From contig NC_134847.1 of assembly GCF_965363235.1 (NCBI RefSeq), positions 51,708,805-51,772,804 on the forward strand: a stretch of 64,000 nucleotides of DNA. The letters run 5' to 3'. How positions within the stretch are numbered: position 1 is the stretch's first letter; every line of letters begins with the position of its first letter. Under the pieces are notes generated by a model. That model made no database searches. It worked only from the letters and a program-made list of their open reading frames with translations, and was not told the origin of the DNA. Origin of the DNA: Mytilus galloprovincialis (Eukaryota; Mollusca; Bivalvia; Mytilida; Mytilidae). This document shows positions 1 through 12,639 of the stretch, one piece after another. Position numbers and translations under genes: made by a program.

Positions 1-29
1 ATTCTCTTTAACTTTGTATTTATTTGGCT

Positions 30-135
30 TCATAACTATTTTGATCTGAGCGTCACTGATGAGTCTTATGTAGACGAATGCGTGTCTGGCGTATCAAATT
101 AGAATCCTGGTACATTTGATAACTATTTCAACTAC
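30..135 (-). repeat. Dispersed repeat family M2, minus copy
   Basis: The reverse complement of this segment matches 33375-33510 and 56505-56645, with shared phrases such as tcatcagtgacgctc and the 'cgccaga' block. Related shorter pieces lie near 6140-6200 and 32440-32510. Recurrence within one window shows that it is a repeat; the element class is unknown. Confidence 0.6.
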
Positions 136-654
136 AAAAACGTTGTATTGGCGTCTTTGTCATATTAACTTCAACTACACAATTTTTTGTTGTTGTCTTT
201 GTCAACTAAAAGAACTTTTGGATGTAATCAAGTAGGATTTAAATCTAGCAATTAATCAAGGAGTTACTTGAACCAAGTCAGAAATATGACTGTGTTTTGT
301 CATTTCGTTCCTTTGGTTCATAGAGTTAAACGTTTGATAATATCAACTTTAATGGACATTTCCCTTTGAGCTCATTTTTTTGTAAAACGTTTTTGTCCAT
401 AATATTTAATGCAATCTATGTTAAAATATTTAACAACTTTCAACCGTCCACTGATCTTGTGGTCATTGCGTAGTTTTTATTTCTAATAAATTGTTTTAGT
501 TTCCCCGGCTTTTGTTTTTTTCTTTATGTGGCTCTGGTTTCTTCATCCATCTTGGACTTTGAAGAAACAGATAAAAATTGATCTAGATCTTGAATGAAAT
601 GTGCACATTTTGAGTGTACTGGCCTTTTCAAGTCTTGTATGATTTTTAGTTTTA

Positions 655-865
655 GTTCATTTATATATATCGGAATTTAGTATGACGTCCATTATCACTG
701 AACTAGTACATATTTTTGTTTAGGAACCGACTGAAGCACGCATCCGGATGCGAATTTCCCCTCTGTATTGGAGATCATGTTGGGGCTTTCGGCCGTTTTC
801 TGCTCTTTAGTCAGATTGTTGTCTCTTGGACACATTTCCCATTTCCATTCTTAATTTTAGAATTG
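655..865 (+). repeat. Dispersed repeat family M3
   Basis: The block ends with gttgtctcttggacacattt and a 'cccatttccattc' tail. It recurs reverse-complemented at 14503-14700, with a fragment near 21640-21700. It may be the 3' part of a non-LTR element or SINE. No coding content is visible. Confidence 0.6.
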
Positions 866-1529
866 ATGTTTAAGACTTAAAATGTTTATATATAAAATTA
901 TGTGTTTTACCATAAATATGGCTGTATTTTCTAAAAAAATACAACATTTTTGTATAATCATTTTTTGTTAACTTTGTCAAACAAGCGGAGATTACTCAGA
1001 TAGCAGGTGGGATTATTCGGATAAAGCATCTTTAAAATTGAAAGTGTTGTGAATTTCTCTTTTTAAATAATATATAGCAACAAAAAAAAAAAAAAAAACA
1101 CTTTCGGTGACCTCATTATTTTTTTTTCTTATCTGAAAGCATCTTATAACAGCTTATTCACACATTTTATCTTAACACTCTATCAGGTAGTTATATTTTT
1201 GTAACATTACATTGAATTTTCCATGCCTTATCTGTAATCTTTTTTTAGTTTATTTTCAATCTATGAGTTTTGACTGTCCTTCTGGTATCTTTCGCCCCTC
1301 TTCTATACATAACTGAAAAGTTTTGGACAATCTGTAGCGTGACCCATACTTATTATTATATGTTTGCAATTAAACAAAATTAGATGGCTTATGAACAAGC
1401 CATTTGATATTTCGAGGAAGAACAGACTAAAAAAATATTGAATTAATAACCCTAGCCAGCACAAACAATGATAAAATATTTTTAAAAGTTTATATCTTTT
1501 TAAGATCCAGTCTTCAATATAAAAAAGAA

Positions 1530-1870
1530 GATGTGGTATGATTGGCAAAGAGACAACTCTCAACTAGAACCCAAATGACACAGACCTAACATAAATAGGT
1601 CACCATACGGCCTTCAACAATGAGCAAAGCCAAAACCGAAGAATCAGCTTAAAAAGGCCTTTGAATGACAGATGTAAATCAATTCAATCGGGAAAACTAA
1701 CAGCCTACTTTATGTACAAATAATGAACGATAAACAAATATGTAACACATAAACAAACGACACCACTGAATTACAGGCTCCTGACTTGGGACATGCACAT
1801 ACATACAGAATGTGGCAGGGTTAAACATATAAGCGGGATCCCAACCCTCCCATAACATTGATCAGTGGTG
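1530..1870 (-). repeat. Dispersed repeat family M1, minus copy
   Basis: The reverse complement carries the phrase catcttcttttttata preceded by ggcaatcata-like sequence. The same block occurs at 15066-15352 and 55187-55412 on + and, diverged, inside both arms of the 38352-43768 element. A constant 3' end with variable 5' extent suggests a retroposed family, but this is not proven. Confidence 0.65.
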
Positions 1871-2734
1871 TCACAGTACAACATAAGAACGCACTATAAA
1901 AATCAGTTGAGAAAGGCTTAACTAATCAGATGGATACAAATAGAAAAAGTCTGTCGTCAAGTACTTTTGGTAAACATTTGATATTCAAACACAACTCCGC
2001 TGTTTAAATGACTAGTTAGGAAGGTATTTAACTTGACCAATATCTATATCATTTTTTAGTACTGTGAATTTAAAATATTATTAATTCAACCTGTAGTCTT
2101 ACTATATGAAAATGATAGAATCTGAAGCGAGATGATGTATCAAATATTTCTGCTTCAAACGTTTTCAAACAAGTAAAATCAAATTATCCACGCCTGAATA
2201 CAAACAGGTGTACTTGACTTTCTCTTTTCGATAAAATTATTACCCATATCTAAAATATATATAAAAAACACTATCACCGTGGGCAGGGATGCAACTTAAT
2301 GCTTTGGAAAGGCCAATCTATTATATTTCTGTTGATATTTGTTTGCGGAGTTTGGGAATTTATGCTTTTGCAAAAAAGATCCATATGTATTTGCAACTAC
2401 AACAATCGACTGTTTTCAGAAAACGTGTCTATAATTCAAAAATTTACAAATATCTCGAACCTCCACACTATAAACTAAGTAAAACACGTATATAAGATGT
2501 ATAATATCATAAATCATGCACCTTCATAAAACATTTAAAGCCCATATAAACAGATGTAAATAAACAATTGAAATATACCTATTTAATCTTTTTACCTTTT
2601 CTAACAAAGAGCTCCATTCATTTTGTTTCATTTAAAACTTGGTATGAGTGAAGTTTAAACAGTTTATATTTTAGTAGATAAGACTAGCTACATTGATATG
2701 TTTTTCGTTCTCATATCTAAGTAATACTAAAAAA

Positions 2735-2930
2735 AGATGTCAACTTTACAACAAAAAAAAAAACCCAAGAGGAACGTAAGATACCAGAGGGATATATAGT
2801 CAAACTCGAAAATAAACTGACAACGTCGTAGCTAAAAATGAAAAAGAAAAACAGACAAAAAATATTACAGTTGACACAACATAGATAACTAAACATCAAC
2901 ATGTGATGTAATAATTCACGAACACGGGTG
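2735..2930 (+). repeat. Dispersed repeat family M5
   Basis: The segment contains 'aaataaactgacaac' and 'aaaaatgaaaaagaaaaaca', shared with 36870-37140. The distal half of that family also occurs at 55690-55870. Non-coding. Confidence 0.55.
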
Positions 2931-3869
2931 CAAAATTAGAAGTACAATGAAAAATAAAACCGAATCAGATTCAATTAGGGTTATTGATATTGTCAGAGCA
3001 GGAAATGATACGATCGGGTGGCTTACAGTACAGTTGATACAACTGATTGAATAATAAAACCATGTCAATGTTTTTATCTTGAATTATATTTTACCTTATA
3101 TAATGGAGTGCATTTTTATTTGACGAGGATATTGACTCAATTGAACTAATAAATAAAATAAAGTGAATTATTTCACACTTGAATCCATAGCATAAACACA
3201 TTTCTTATTGTATTTACAAATAGTGCCTCACATATGACGGTACTTTATATAATTCGAATAGACAAAACATTGGTATTAATGCAGAATTATAACAACTGCT
3301 CCGCTAAAACTATTGACACTGCAAAGTAATTTTATACTACATATCGTAGATACATACACATATTTGTAACATTAAATGTCACAGCTTATTAGTACTTTAA
3401 AACCGTAAAATCAAGATATAAGATACATCTGATTCAATTGAAACTATTAACATTCCCCGACTACTCAGATTTGTTTAAGGTAGATCAAAATTTATAACTA
3501 TCTTGTTTATCTAACCGCTCTCTTGCAATTTTCCTTTACCTGTAATATCAAGGTTGAAGCAACCATAACATTACGTCTCTCGTAAAAAGTAAGGATACTA
3601 TGATCTATTATGTAACGTAATAATAAATATATGCATCAATACTTAGTTAAATAGAAACACAAACAAGTTGAACAACGCGTCTGTTATCCATCCATGCCTC
3701 AAACATAACAACTGGCAACGAGTAGTTGAAGAACTCCGCAATATTTAAAAAAAGGGAATATTGCTAACTGAACATTATTGATTAATTGATGTGGGTAGTT
3801 TAAAGTGTCAAATACGTCTTGCATGTTCAGGTTAGAAACAAATTAACAATTAATTACTGGTAAAAAATA

Positions 3870-4640
3870 AAATCACAAAATAATAAACTCCGAGGAAAAT
3901 ACGAAACGGAAAGTCCTAATCAAATGTCAAAATGAAGTGTTCAAACATATCAAAAAGTAATACCACAAAAATACTGAACTTCGAGGAAATTTCAAAAAGG
4001 AAAATCGGTAATCAAATGGCAAAATTAAAATCTCAAACACATCAAACTAATGGATAACAACTGTAGAAAATGGAAAATTATACCTGGTTTTATAGCTAGC
4101 TAAACCTCTCACTTGTTTTAAAGTATATAAAATTCCATTACATTGATCATGATGTGTGTACAAAACAAACAGACATAATAGGCAAAAGTGTCAATAATAG
4201 GGGTACAGCAGTCAACATTGTGTTATTATCTTAATCACTCTAAAACAAACAAAAATATCAACAAACATTAACCATGGCAGAATAACACAATGACGGCATG
4301 TACTAGTACAGAGCAATGTCATATGTAAGAAAGAAACACAAACAGGCATATGGACAACGAATACTAATTAAAATGAAAAAATACAGAAATTATGATTGAA
4401 CAATAACACAATGACGGGATGCATAAGTACAGAGCCACGTCATATATAGGAAAAACACAAAAAGACATCTTCTTATATCTATATAATCAAAGCAAAATTG
4501 GCAAAAATGAATGACAAGAATACAAAAATGGTCAAAGAACATTAACACAATAACGGAATGTATAAGTACCGATTGGATAACAACTGTCATATTCCTGACT
4601 TTGTACAGGCATTTTCTTATATAGAAAATGAGTGTTAATT
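3870..4640 (+). repeat. Dispersed repeat family M4
   Basis: The segment contains 'aaaatactgaact', 'caaatggcaaaat' and 'tttgtacaggcattttctta'. The same ordered phrases recur at 55412-55690, 61550-61720 and 63305-63460, with a short piece at 38195-38260. Internally, the stretch ending in 'cacaatgacgg' is repeated near 4290, 4400 and 4550, giving a short direct repeat. Confidence 0.6.
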
Positions 4641-5713
4641 AGATAGATATAGAGATTTTGTCTTGCAATGGGTCACCTATGGATCACTACAAGAAATTTT
4701 GCAAGGAGTCTTAACGTGCGTGGAGTGATTGTGTCACTCTTTCTTTATACACGGATTAAACGTCCTCATTCTGACCAGATGTGGATGCGTTTTTGATACA
4801 TTCTGCAGAGCCACAACAATCAACTTACTAATATGACATAGTTCGTTTCAATAGGCAGTAGTGATTCCTTACGACAGTAATACCAAACTTTCTTATTCCT
4901 ATACCTGCGATGAACGTATTGAACAGTGATTATCGTATCAAGAATTATCTGTCCAAGACAAAAGCAGTCAGCATGTGCTTTAACAGATTTAATTGGATTT
5001 GTGAATGTTATTTCACTAGGATGTTCCCTGGCCAAGAAACGAAAAAATGAAAATGGGAACACATTTGTAATTATACTAAAATTGACAATATCAAATATAT
5101 ATTTGTTCTGCCTTGTTAAATCAGTCAGTTTTATGCATTATTTAACCAAAATCTGTGACAACGCCCATAAAAATTTCATTACATCAAAACAATATGGAGA
5201 TAGGATGGTAGCTACAAGATCTTTACTTTATCGCTTTGATTGCTGAATAAGGAAGTTATGATATTTGAAGTAAAATTTTTCACATTATTTTTCAAAGAGG
5301 GAAAATATACTGACTTCTTAGATCTAACAAAAAAAGTAAAAATTTCATCTATTTATACATGTTATACTAAAAAGGTTAATAAAAAATGTCTTTTTTTAAA
5401 TTTTAATTTGAATAAATCATTTACCTTCATTCTGTGATTCACCATTGTAGTGTACAAACATGGATATACAAAATAGACAAAAATAAAGGTAAAATGCCTA
5501 ATCAAATATGTAAGTTATCAAGTGTCATGTTCTCACTGGTGGATATAAAAAGATAATTTGAAACAGGAAGTAGTGTCTTACACATAACATTTTAGAGTTC
5601 TTTCAACAAGATACACATTAAAGGTAAATTAGAAAAAAAAACCCAGTAGTGTTAAAATATTGAAAAAAATTCATTTGATTTACAACCAAAGAAACAATAA
5701 AAGAGAGAACTGC

Positions 5714-5751
5714 ATGAACAACAAATACAGCGAAAATGGGTCTACCGACAG
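5714..5751 (+). CDS. Predicted first coding exon of the TPR-like gene
   Basis: An ATG at 5714 opens 12 codons (first residues MNNKYSENGSTD) and leaves two bases (AG) before a strong donor GTAAGC at 5752. The acceptor at 7228-7229 (tctctttatag) begins its exon with a single A, which completes an AGA codon and leads directly into the open frame of the next exon. This phase agreement is the main evidence. A second ATG at 5734 lies in another frame and would run into a stop after splicing, so 5714 is preferred. No transcript evidence is available, and upstream 5' UTR exons cannot be excluded. Confidence 0.55.
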
Positions 5752-7229
5752 GTAAGCGTCTCTTGTACTGTATCAAATGACGTCTGATAGTTTTAGTTTT
5801 AAATTGTTTATTTAAAGTGGATTGGGAAACAAGTTTTGCAACTTATATTAATCCCTTTCCACTTTGCGGGTGCGAGTGCTGCCTTGTAGTGGCATTAGCC
5901 TGCTCTTTTTCGAAATCTACAAGAGTGTTTTAAACGTGCAAGATATATGGCTATCTCTTAGCCATTTATTGTCCCCTTCCGACGGACTATCATCGTTTTC
6001 TCAAGACCATACTCGCAAATGGTGTCAAGGGAGAGCCAAAAATTCAGTCCCTGAAATTGTCATCCCAGATGAGAATCGAACAAGTAACCTTTGTGTTAGT
6101 ACTCCGTTTCATAATTATTTTATAGTCTTAAGACAATCGGTATGTTTTAACGTCTGGCGTACTAAATTATAATCCTGGTACCTTTGATAACTATTAACTC
6201 AGTCAAAAGAAGATTAAAAATCATTGCGGGTCTATATTTGACTTGCATGTAACATGTATCAATGATTTAAGATCCATTCTCTTCGCTCTCACCACATATG
6301 GAATTTACTGACCCCATATATATCGTATTAGGTGACTATAACACCATGTAACTAATATTATGATGTAAAATAAAGAGTCTATGCATTGTTATTTCTTTCT
6401 TGTGTATTTTTTGTATTTCAGTGTAATAATTGAATATAACATGACTGTGACAGCGTGTGTCCCTAAAGGTCGAGTAAAACGCATCCAAACAATTTATGAA
6501 TTGAACCTGGTACTCATGAGACATTTAATCAGCATCATTCATTGAATCGTTGGCAAGACTGCCTTTTAACCCCCATTCTTATCGTGTATGTCTATGTCCC
6601 TATCAATACAGAACGGAAGACATTTTTCTAACTCGTTCCAAATAAATCTTTCTACAGACCGCCAGAGTTTTAAAATGATCATATTTTTTGTTGAATCTTC
6701 TTCCATTTTCCAAGGAATCGGCTTTTCATCTTCTGTTTACATCTTTTATAAATAGATAAAAAAAAAAACAAAAAACAATTGTAATAAAAAGTAAAATAAC
6801 AAAAATACGAAAATCAAAATAAAATTCAAATCTATCGTACAAATTACTAGAAAACCAGGAATAACCATGTCAGGAATATAACAATAGATTTCAACACTTT
6901 TTCTTGGTTGATAACATTTGATTTTGTAATTTTTCATGGACTTCCCATTTTTTTATTACCCTGTAGTACAGTTTCTTTGTTATACTTTGTTTTTATAGTA
7001 ACCTGAAAAACCCGATACAAAATCTGACGAAATTTCGGTATTCATTTGAATATGAAATCTCCGCATTTTCTTTAAAGCAATGTAATAAATATGGTTGCTA
7101 ACTAGTAACTGTTTTATATACAAATATCATTCATATCATCTGAGGCATACGTATTTTAATCTAAATCTTAAAGTGTGTTTTTTTTTTCTTAATACTTACT
7201 TAGTATTTGAATTCTATTTCTCTTTATAG
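5752..7229 (+). other. Intron of the TPR-like gene
   Basis: Predicted GT-AG intron of 1478 bp. It holds repeat-like sequence near 5860-6200, including a family M2 scrap at 6140-6200, and otherwise AT-rich DNA. The 102-codon open frame at 5864-6172 lies in this repeat-like material and is not called as a gene. Confidence 0.5.
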
Positions 7230-8295
7230 AATAATGTATTCATCCACACAAATTTTAAATGAGAGAAATCCGAAAGACTCAGGAGATGAAAAAGAGGTAC
7301 CTGGGAGTGATCTGGGAAAAGAAATAACCCAATCTGTACGAGATGATCCAAATTATGACCGTTGTATGAAGTATGTAATGGATATGAAAAAACAAATCAT
7401 TCTGGACAATAACGACGCACACCGAGCATTTTTAAATTGTGGGACCTCTATCCTGACACCTGCTATGTTTGGCGCTTATCCACAATCACCGACAGCACAG
7501 CAATATTTCAAAGCTTTCAAATATTTCTTTAAAGGACGGTTTATTCTTCATAAATACTCCAAAAGTGTGGTTGAATCTGAAGAGGATTGTGAATTTTTGA
7601 AGCCTGCATTTCATGCATATTCAAATGGTGAAATGACCGAACATCATCTCTTTAGTCAGTTCCAACCTCCAGATAATACCCCTGTTATAATTGACCAATA
7701 TTTAAAATTACGTCCTAGTGATATTTTTGCTAAATATTGTAAAGTAATTCTAGTTCATCATCCAAACTTAAATAAGAAAAAATGCGAACATTTTTCTGAT
7801 TTCGAGTTTCAAAAGAATTTGATTGTTACCGGAGAGAAATTTATACATAAACGATCTCCATACGTTCATTTTTCAGAAATCGACAAGTCTATGGTTAAAA
7901 GTTTATATTACAAACTAGGAGCAATTTATGTAACAACATCTCAGGGGAAAAGGGCACTCAATTCCTTCCAGAAATCTTATGACCTGGACAAAACAAATGT
8001 GTCAGCGTTGTATGGAATAGCTTTCCAGTGTATGGAGATAGACCCAGATAAAGCTATAAGCCTCTTCTTGCAATATATTGATCGAGTACCTGAATGTGAT
8101 AAACAGTATGCGAATGCTCATTACCAGTTGGCAGTTTTATATATAACCCATTATATGAATTTCCAAGAAGGGATGAGATACTATGATCTAGCAGAAAAAG
8201 CTGAAAAGAGGCGGCTTTCATTTTTAATTCGACCTGATATACCTGCCAAAACATTTGTCCAGATGGTCAAGACAATGAACCTGGAATTTAAATGA
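7230..8295 (+). CDS. TPR-like helical protein of unknown function, main exon
   Basis: This exon encodes about 354 residues ending at a TGA stop at 8293-8295. With the 38-nt upstream exon the protein is about 367 aa; if translation starts at the ATG at 7234 it is 353 aa. The N-terminal ~45 residues are polar and probably disordered. The central part is predicted mixed helical with no motif I can name. The last ~130 residues look like degenerate tetratricopeptide repeats: 'YYKLGAIYVTTSQGKRALNS' is followed by 'YGIAFQCMEIDPDKAISLF' and 'AHYQLAVLYITHYMNFQEGM', matching the small/large residue spacing of TPR helices A and B. No signal peptide or membrane segment is visible, so a cytosolic scaffold is likely. 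It has no visible similarity to the C-terminal part of the large gene downstream. The TPR call is moderate; function is not known. Confidence 0.75.
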
Positions 8296-8486
8296 TAAAA
8301 ACCTTATTATCTCTGAAAATATTGGGAAAAAAATTTGTAGGTTAACCGATATGGAATGTAGAAATGGAAAACACATCTCTACAATTATTCAATATAATTC
8401 CTGAAACACACACTGGTGAATGAATTTCACTAATGTTTACCTTCTGCAACGCATTTGTCATTACAATTCTTAGAAATTATCATCTG

Positions 8487-8492
8487 AATAAA
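8487..8492 (+). terminator. Polyadenylation signal AATAAA
   Basis: A canonical AATAAA lies 192 bp after the stop of the TPR-like gene, giving a short plausible 3' UTR. Such hexamers are common in AT-rich DNA, so the support is positional only. Confidence 0.4.
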
Positions 8493-9345
8493 AATATCAA
8501 AATCAAGTACTGTATTTTTCATATATGGCTGTGTGATTTCCTAAAAGATGCGTCATAAATGTATGTCTGATCTAGTAAAAACAGATATATATTAGCCATG
8601 TACAGAATAGTTTGCCGGTATAAGGAAAAAACCCACAAAAATAGATGTAAGACTGGTCTTGCATATATTGATTAAGCACATAACTGTGATAAACAATATC
8701 CCAAAACCCATTTTCAATAGGTTGCACTTTTATATTTTAGTCATTATAAATCATTCCAAAACAGTAACCGATATACAAAAATTGTAAGCAAGATCATTCC
8801 TACTATACATACAAACATACATAATGCTAGAAACAGGAATTACTTCATTTAAACGACACTTCTATCTTCAAAAACATGATAAATAAATTGTGATCAACAA
8901 AATTAATCAGTTCTACAAAATCTATAAAATTGTTAAAATAAACAATACTGTCTGACTCCAATTTAGGTATGAGTATACCATTTCAACCTAAACGAGATAC
9001 GAAAACTACAAAAGGGATAATCAAACTCAAAGGTGAAATAAAAGCAAACATGACATGAATGTTCCTTATGAGGTGCTGACCAAATGTTGCTATTTTGTAG
9101 CCGATCCATCAGCCAAGACGTCCACCAGCACGGGACTTCGTTTAAAATTGTCACATACAATTATTTTCTGTTAGAGAACAACTGAATGGGACAAAACCAA
9201 AATTGGCACTAACGTTCCTTATAATGTGCTTACAAAGTTCAGTAACTTTGAAGTTGATCCACCATGTGAGATGACCGCCAGAGGGGGGCTTATTTTATAT
9301 ACAAATGTGTTCTTTTAGAGAACCACTAATTGACATGAATATGTG

Positions 9346-9449
9346 ATATAGATCGATGGATAAGCGTTGATTTTTAAAAAAGAAACCAAGAGCCCGGAGG
9401 GCGAATGGTTTGTTTTTTACGAATCAACGCTTATCCATTGTATCTATAA
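9346..9449. repeat. Imperfect inverted repeat with GC-rich centre
   Basis: Arms 9346-9375 and 9421-9449 are reverse complements (core gatggataagcgttgatt against aatcaacgcttatccat). The central ~45 bp contains agcccggagggcg. A second hairpin of the same design but with different arm sequence lies at 10466-10554. Confidence 0.7.
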
Positions 9450-10465
9450 CTTAAACTATTGTGTTAATGTCTTTTAAAAATTAGCACATACTTACAACTT
9501 CTCGTCCAATCAAATTGCTTGAATTTGCCTTCTAATTTTCATAGTACATACTTTTTCCGTGTACTAAGTAACTACGCATGAATGACCACAAGGGTAAAAT
9601 TTCATTGTACAAATGTATTGTAATCAAGATATTAGAGCAAAAATTGCTACTGGCTATTTTGAAATAAATGATGTGTTCCAAATTTAACTAAATAGTTTGT
9701 AATTAGTTTTCAAAAAGATTTTTAACATTTTACTAATCAATCTTTTGATCTAAATTTTGTTTTGACAATTAAAAAAGTTTCTTTCATTTAAATAAAGAGT
9801 AATAATAATGGTGCTTTATACCTTGATTAAAGTACAACTCAATCTAAAATTTGTAATCCTTTATCTTCCATGCAATTACTTTGTACACAAAAAGAGTCAA
9901 CCATGAATCTTTTGAAGGGAAATTATTAATAAAGCAATTTGATATATTTAGTCATAAATTGGTCGATAATTGGTTGCCTAATGTCCAGTAATAAATATTT
10001 CATGCATATAAACTATGCACTAGACTACCTATGGGTACATACCAGGGGCAGATCCAGCCATTTTTAAAAGGTGTTTCAACCAAAGATGTGGGAGGGGGAT
10101 CCAACTGTTTGTATTAAGATAGTTTTAGGTTTTATGTGAAATTAAAAAAATGTTTTCAAGAATGTAAAGCTTTCACTGCAATTTAAGAATTGTCTGCTCT
10201 TGGTCAATTCATTTTGTCCTCTTACCATGTAAATAAGTACATGTATAGTAAAACAACGCTTCGTTCATGTCAATAAACATACTTACACCAGCAGCTACCT
10301 GCTTTACATTCTAAAGTCAAGGGCCTTTTGAAATCCCATTTTTACAATGATATTATAGTGAGTAGATTTACAAAACTACGTAAATGAGCTACATCCAGTC
10401 AGCCAAAACATATCAATAGACTAATTACAGGATTACTCAAGTTGTAAATATGTGCTAAATTGGAT

Positions 10466-10554
10466 ATTGTATAGAAAGGTATATACTATAAAAATAAGAG
10501 CTTGGGGCAAAGCCCCTCGCTCTAATTGTCATAGTATATACCTTTCTATACAAT
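10466..10554. repeat. 24-bp inverted repeat around a GC-rich stem-loop
   Basis: Arms 10466-10489 and 10531-10554 are perfect reverse complements (attgtatagaaaggtatata... in the left arm). The centre, 10497-10522, is itself a hairpin around gggg-caaa-gcccc. The outline matches the 9346-9449 hairpin. Confidence 0.8.
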
Positions 10555-10719
10555 AACCGAGACTTAACGCGTATTCTTAATTAGAAGGTATTGTAAGTGA
10601 GTTTAAATAACCATGTTATCGTGTCAAACAATTCATTACAATAAATTGAATATCACAATTAATTGGTTAAATCAAAAAATAAAAATATATTATAACACAA
10701 CACGTCTGTCCTTAAAGTT

Positions 10720-12370
10720 CTTCACCAGACACAAGTTGTTTCCTTTTTCCTTTTTCCTTTTTCGATATTCAAATTTTGAAAAATATTACAAGTCCAAACT
10801 GAATTTTTTTTTTCCCTCAAAATTTTTTTCACAAATTTTTTTTTCCTAAAATTTTTTTTTCCTTAAAAATTTTTCTTTTCAAATTTGTTTTCACAAAATT
10901 TTTTTTCCTCAAAATATTTCTTCCTCAAAATTTTTTTTCCTCAAAAATTTTTTCCTCAAAAATACTTTCCTCAAATTTTTTTTCCTCATTTTTTTCGTTT
11001 CCTTATTCGTTTTCTATTTCCTTTTTCGATTTTCATTTCCTTATTCTGTTTCTTTTTCCTTTTTCGATTTCATTTCCTTATTTGTTTTCTATTTCCTTTT
11101 TCGATTTTCATTTCCTTATTCGTTTTCCATTTCCTTTTTCGATTTTCATTTCCTTATTCGGTTTCTTTTTCCTTATTCGGTTTCCATTTCCTTATTCGAT
11201 TTTCATTTCCTTATTCGGTTTCTATTTTCTTTTTCGATTTTCATTTTCTTATTCGATTTCTATTTCCTTTTTCGATTTTCATTTCCTTATTCGTTTTCTA
11301 TTTCCTTTTTCGATTTTCATTTCCTTATTCGGTTTCTATTTCCTTTTTTGATTTTCATTTCCTTATTCGGTTTCTTTTTCCTTATTCGGTTTCTTTTTTC
11401 CTTATTCGGTTTCTTTTTTCTTATTTGGTTTCCATTTCCTTATTCGATTTTCATTTCCATATTCGGTTTCTTTTTCCTTATTCAATTTTCATTTCCTTAT
11501 TCGTTTTCTTTTTCCTTTTTCAATTTTCATTTCCTTATTCAGTTTCTATTTCCTTATTCGATTTTCATTTCCTTATTCGGTTTCCTTTTTCCTTTTTCGA
11601 TATTCAAATTTTGAAAATATTACAAGTCCAAACTGAATTTTTTTTTTCCCTCAAAATTTTTTTCACAAATTTTTTTTCCTAAAATTTTTTTTTCTTAAAA
11701 AATTTTTTTTTTTCAAATTTTTTTTCACAAAATTTTTTTGTCCTCAAAATTTTTTTTTTCTCAAATTTTTTTTTCCTCAAAAATATTTTCCTCATTTTTT
11801 TCGTTTCCTTATTCGTTTTCTATTTCCTTTTTCGATTTCATTTCCTTATTCGTTTTCTATTTCCTTTTTCGATTTTCATTTCCTTATTCGGTTTCTTTTT
11901 CCTTATTCGGTTTCTATTTCCTTATTCGATTTTCATTTCCTTATTCGGTTTCTATTTCTTTTTTCGATTTTCATTTCCTTATTCGATTTCTATTTCCTTT
12001 TTCGATTTTCATTTCCTTATTCGTTTTCTATTTCCTTTTTCGATTTTCATTTCCTTATTCTGTTTCTATTTCCTTTTTTGATTTTCATTTCCTTATTCGG
12101 TTTCTTTTTCCTTATTCGGTTTCTATTTCCTTTTTCAATTTTCATTTCCTTATTCGGTTTCTTTTTCCTTATTCGGTTTCCATTTCCTTATTCGATTTTC
12201 ATTTCCTTATTCAGTTTCTTTTTCCTTATTCAATTTTCATTTCCTTATTCGGTTTCTTTTTCCTTATAAGATTTTCATTTCCTTATTCAGTTTCTATTTC
12301 CTTATTCGATTTTCATTTCCTTATTCGGTTTCCTTTTTCCTTTTTCGATATTCAAATTTTGAAAATTGAA
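10720..12370 (+). repeat. Minisatellite array, 19-bp monomer with ~840-bp higher-order unit
   Basis: The array is built from two alternating 19-bp forms, tttccttattcggtttcta and tttcctttttcgattttca. These are separated by blocks of cctcaaaa/poly-T (10800-11000 and 11640-11800). A junction phrase, gatattcaaattttgaaaa followed by cagtttgga-type sequence in complement, starts each higher-order unit near 10765 and 11600. Because 3 x 19 = 57 bp, the array stays open in several frames and encodes a meaningless Phe/Ile/Ser-rich 19-residue repeat. The inverted counterpart lies at 16563-17513 plus 19809-21570. Confidence 0.9.
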
Positions 12371-12639
12371 AAGATGGTAGTTGAACTTTTTGACATGGTT
12401 TAGTGAATTGAGAGTAGATTACCGTGAAGAGGAACACTGTGGGGATTATGAAATTAGTTTAGTGTTGAAGGAAAATATTCACTGAATCGATTCATATAAG
12501 GTAGGGATTTTTAGCATTAAGTTGAAAGGTAGAAAAAGTGTCCCAAGCGGAGACTGTCGTGACCTAAAATAAATTTCGTTAGCCACCTTCTTCTATTTAT
12601 ATGGATAGTCGACCTTCGTATGGATAGAAACAAGTGCCT

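Larger units (their letters stand above)
1..5713. other. Non-coding interval with dispersed repeats
   Basis: I see no supportable coding exon here. Short open frames, including an overlapping opposite-strand pair around 4820-5246, show no recognisable motif and no splice context. The identifiable content is dispersed repeat fragments, listed separately where they recur in the window, plus a poly-A run near 1081-1098. The exon at 5714 begins the first supportable gene. Confidence 0.6.
8296..10719. other. Non-coding interval
   Basis: After the 3' UTR of the TPR-like gene I find no coding exon. The region contains a ~120-bp dispersed motif repeated around 9050-9160 and 9180-9330 (also near 22640-22990) and two hairpin insertions listed separately. 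The rest is AT-rich DNA without visible structure. Confidence 0.55.

Noticed and set aside
4820..5246. Overlapping opposite-strand frames of 80 and 106 codons
   Set aside because: No motifs, no splice sites that would extend them, and sequence composition like the surrounding non-coding DNA.
10885..12403. Long + strand open frames rich in Phe, Ile and Ser
   Set aside because: They come from a 19-bp minisatellite: 57 bp gives a 19-residue repeat that is open in several frames at once. No start context, no domain, no splice signals.
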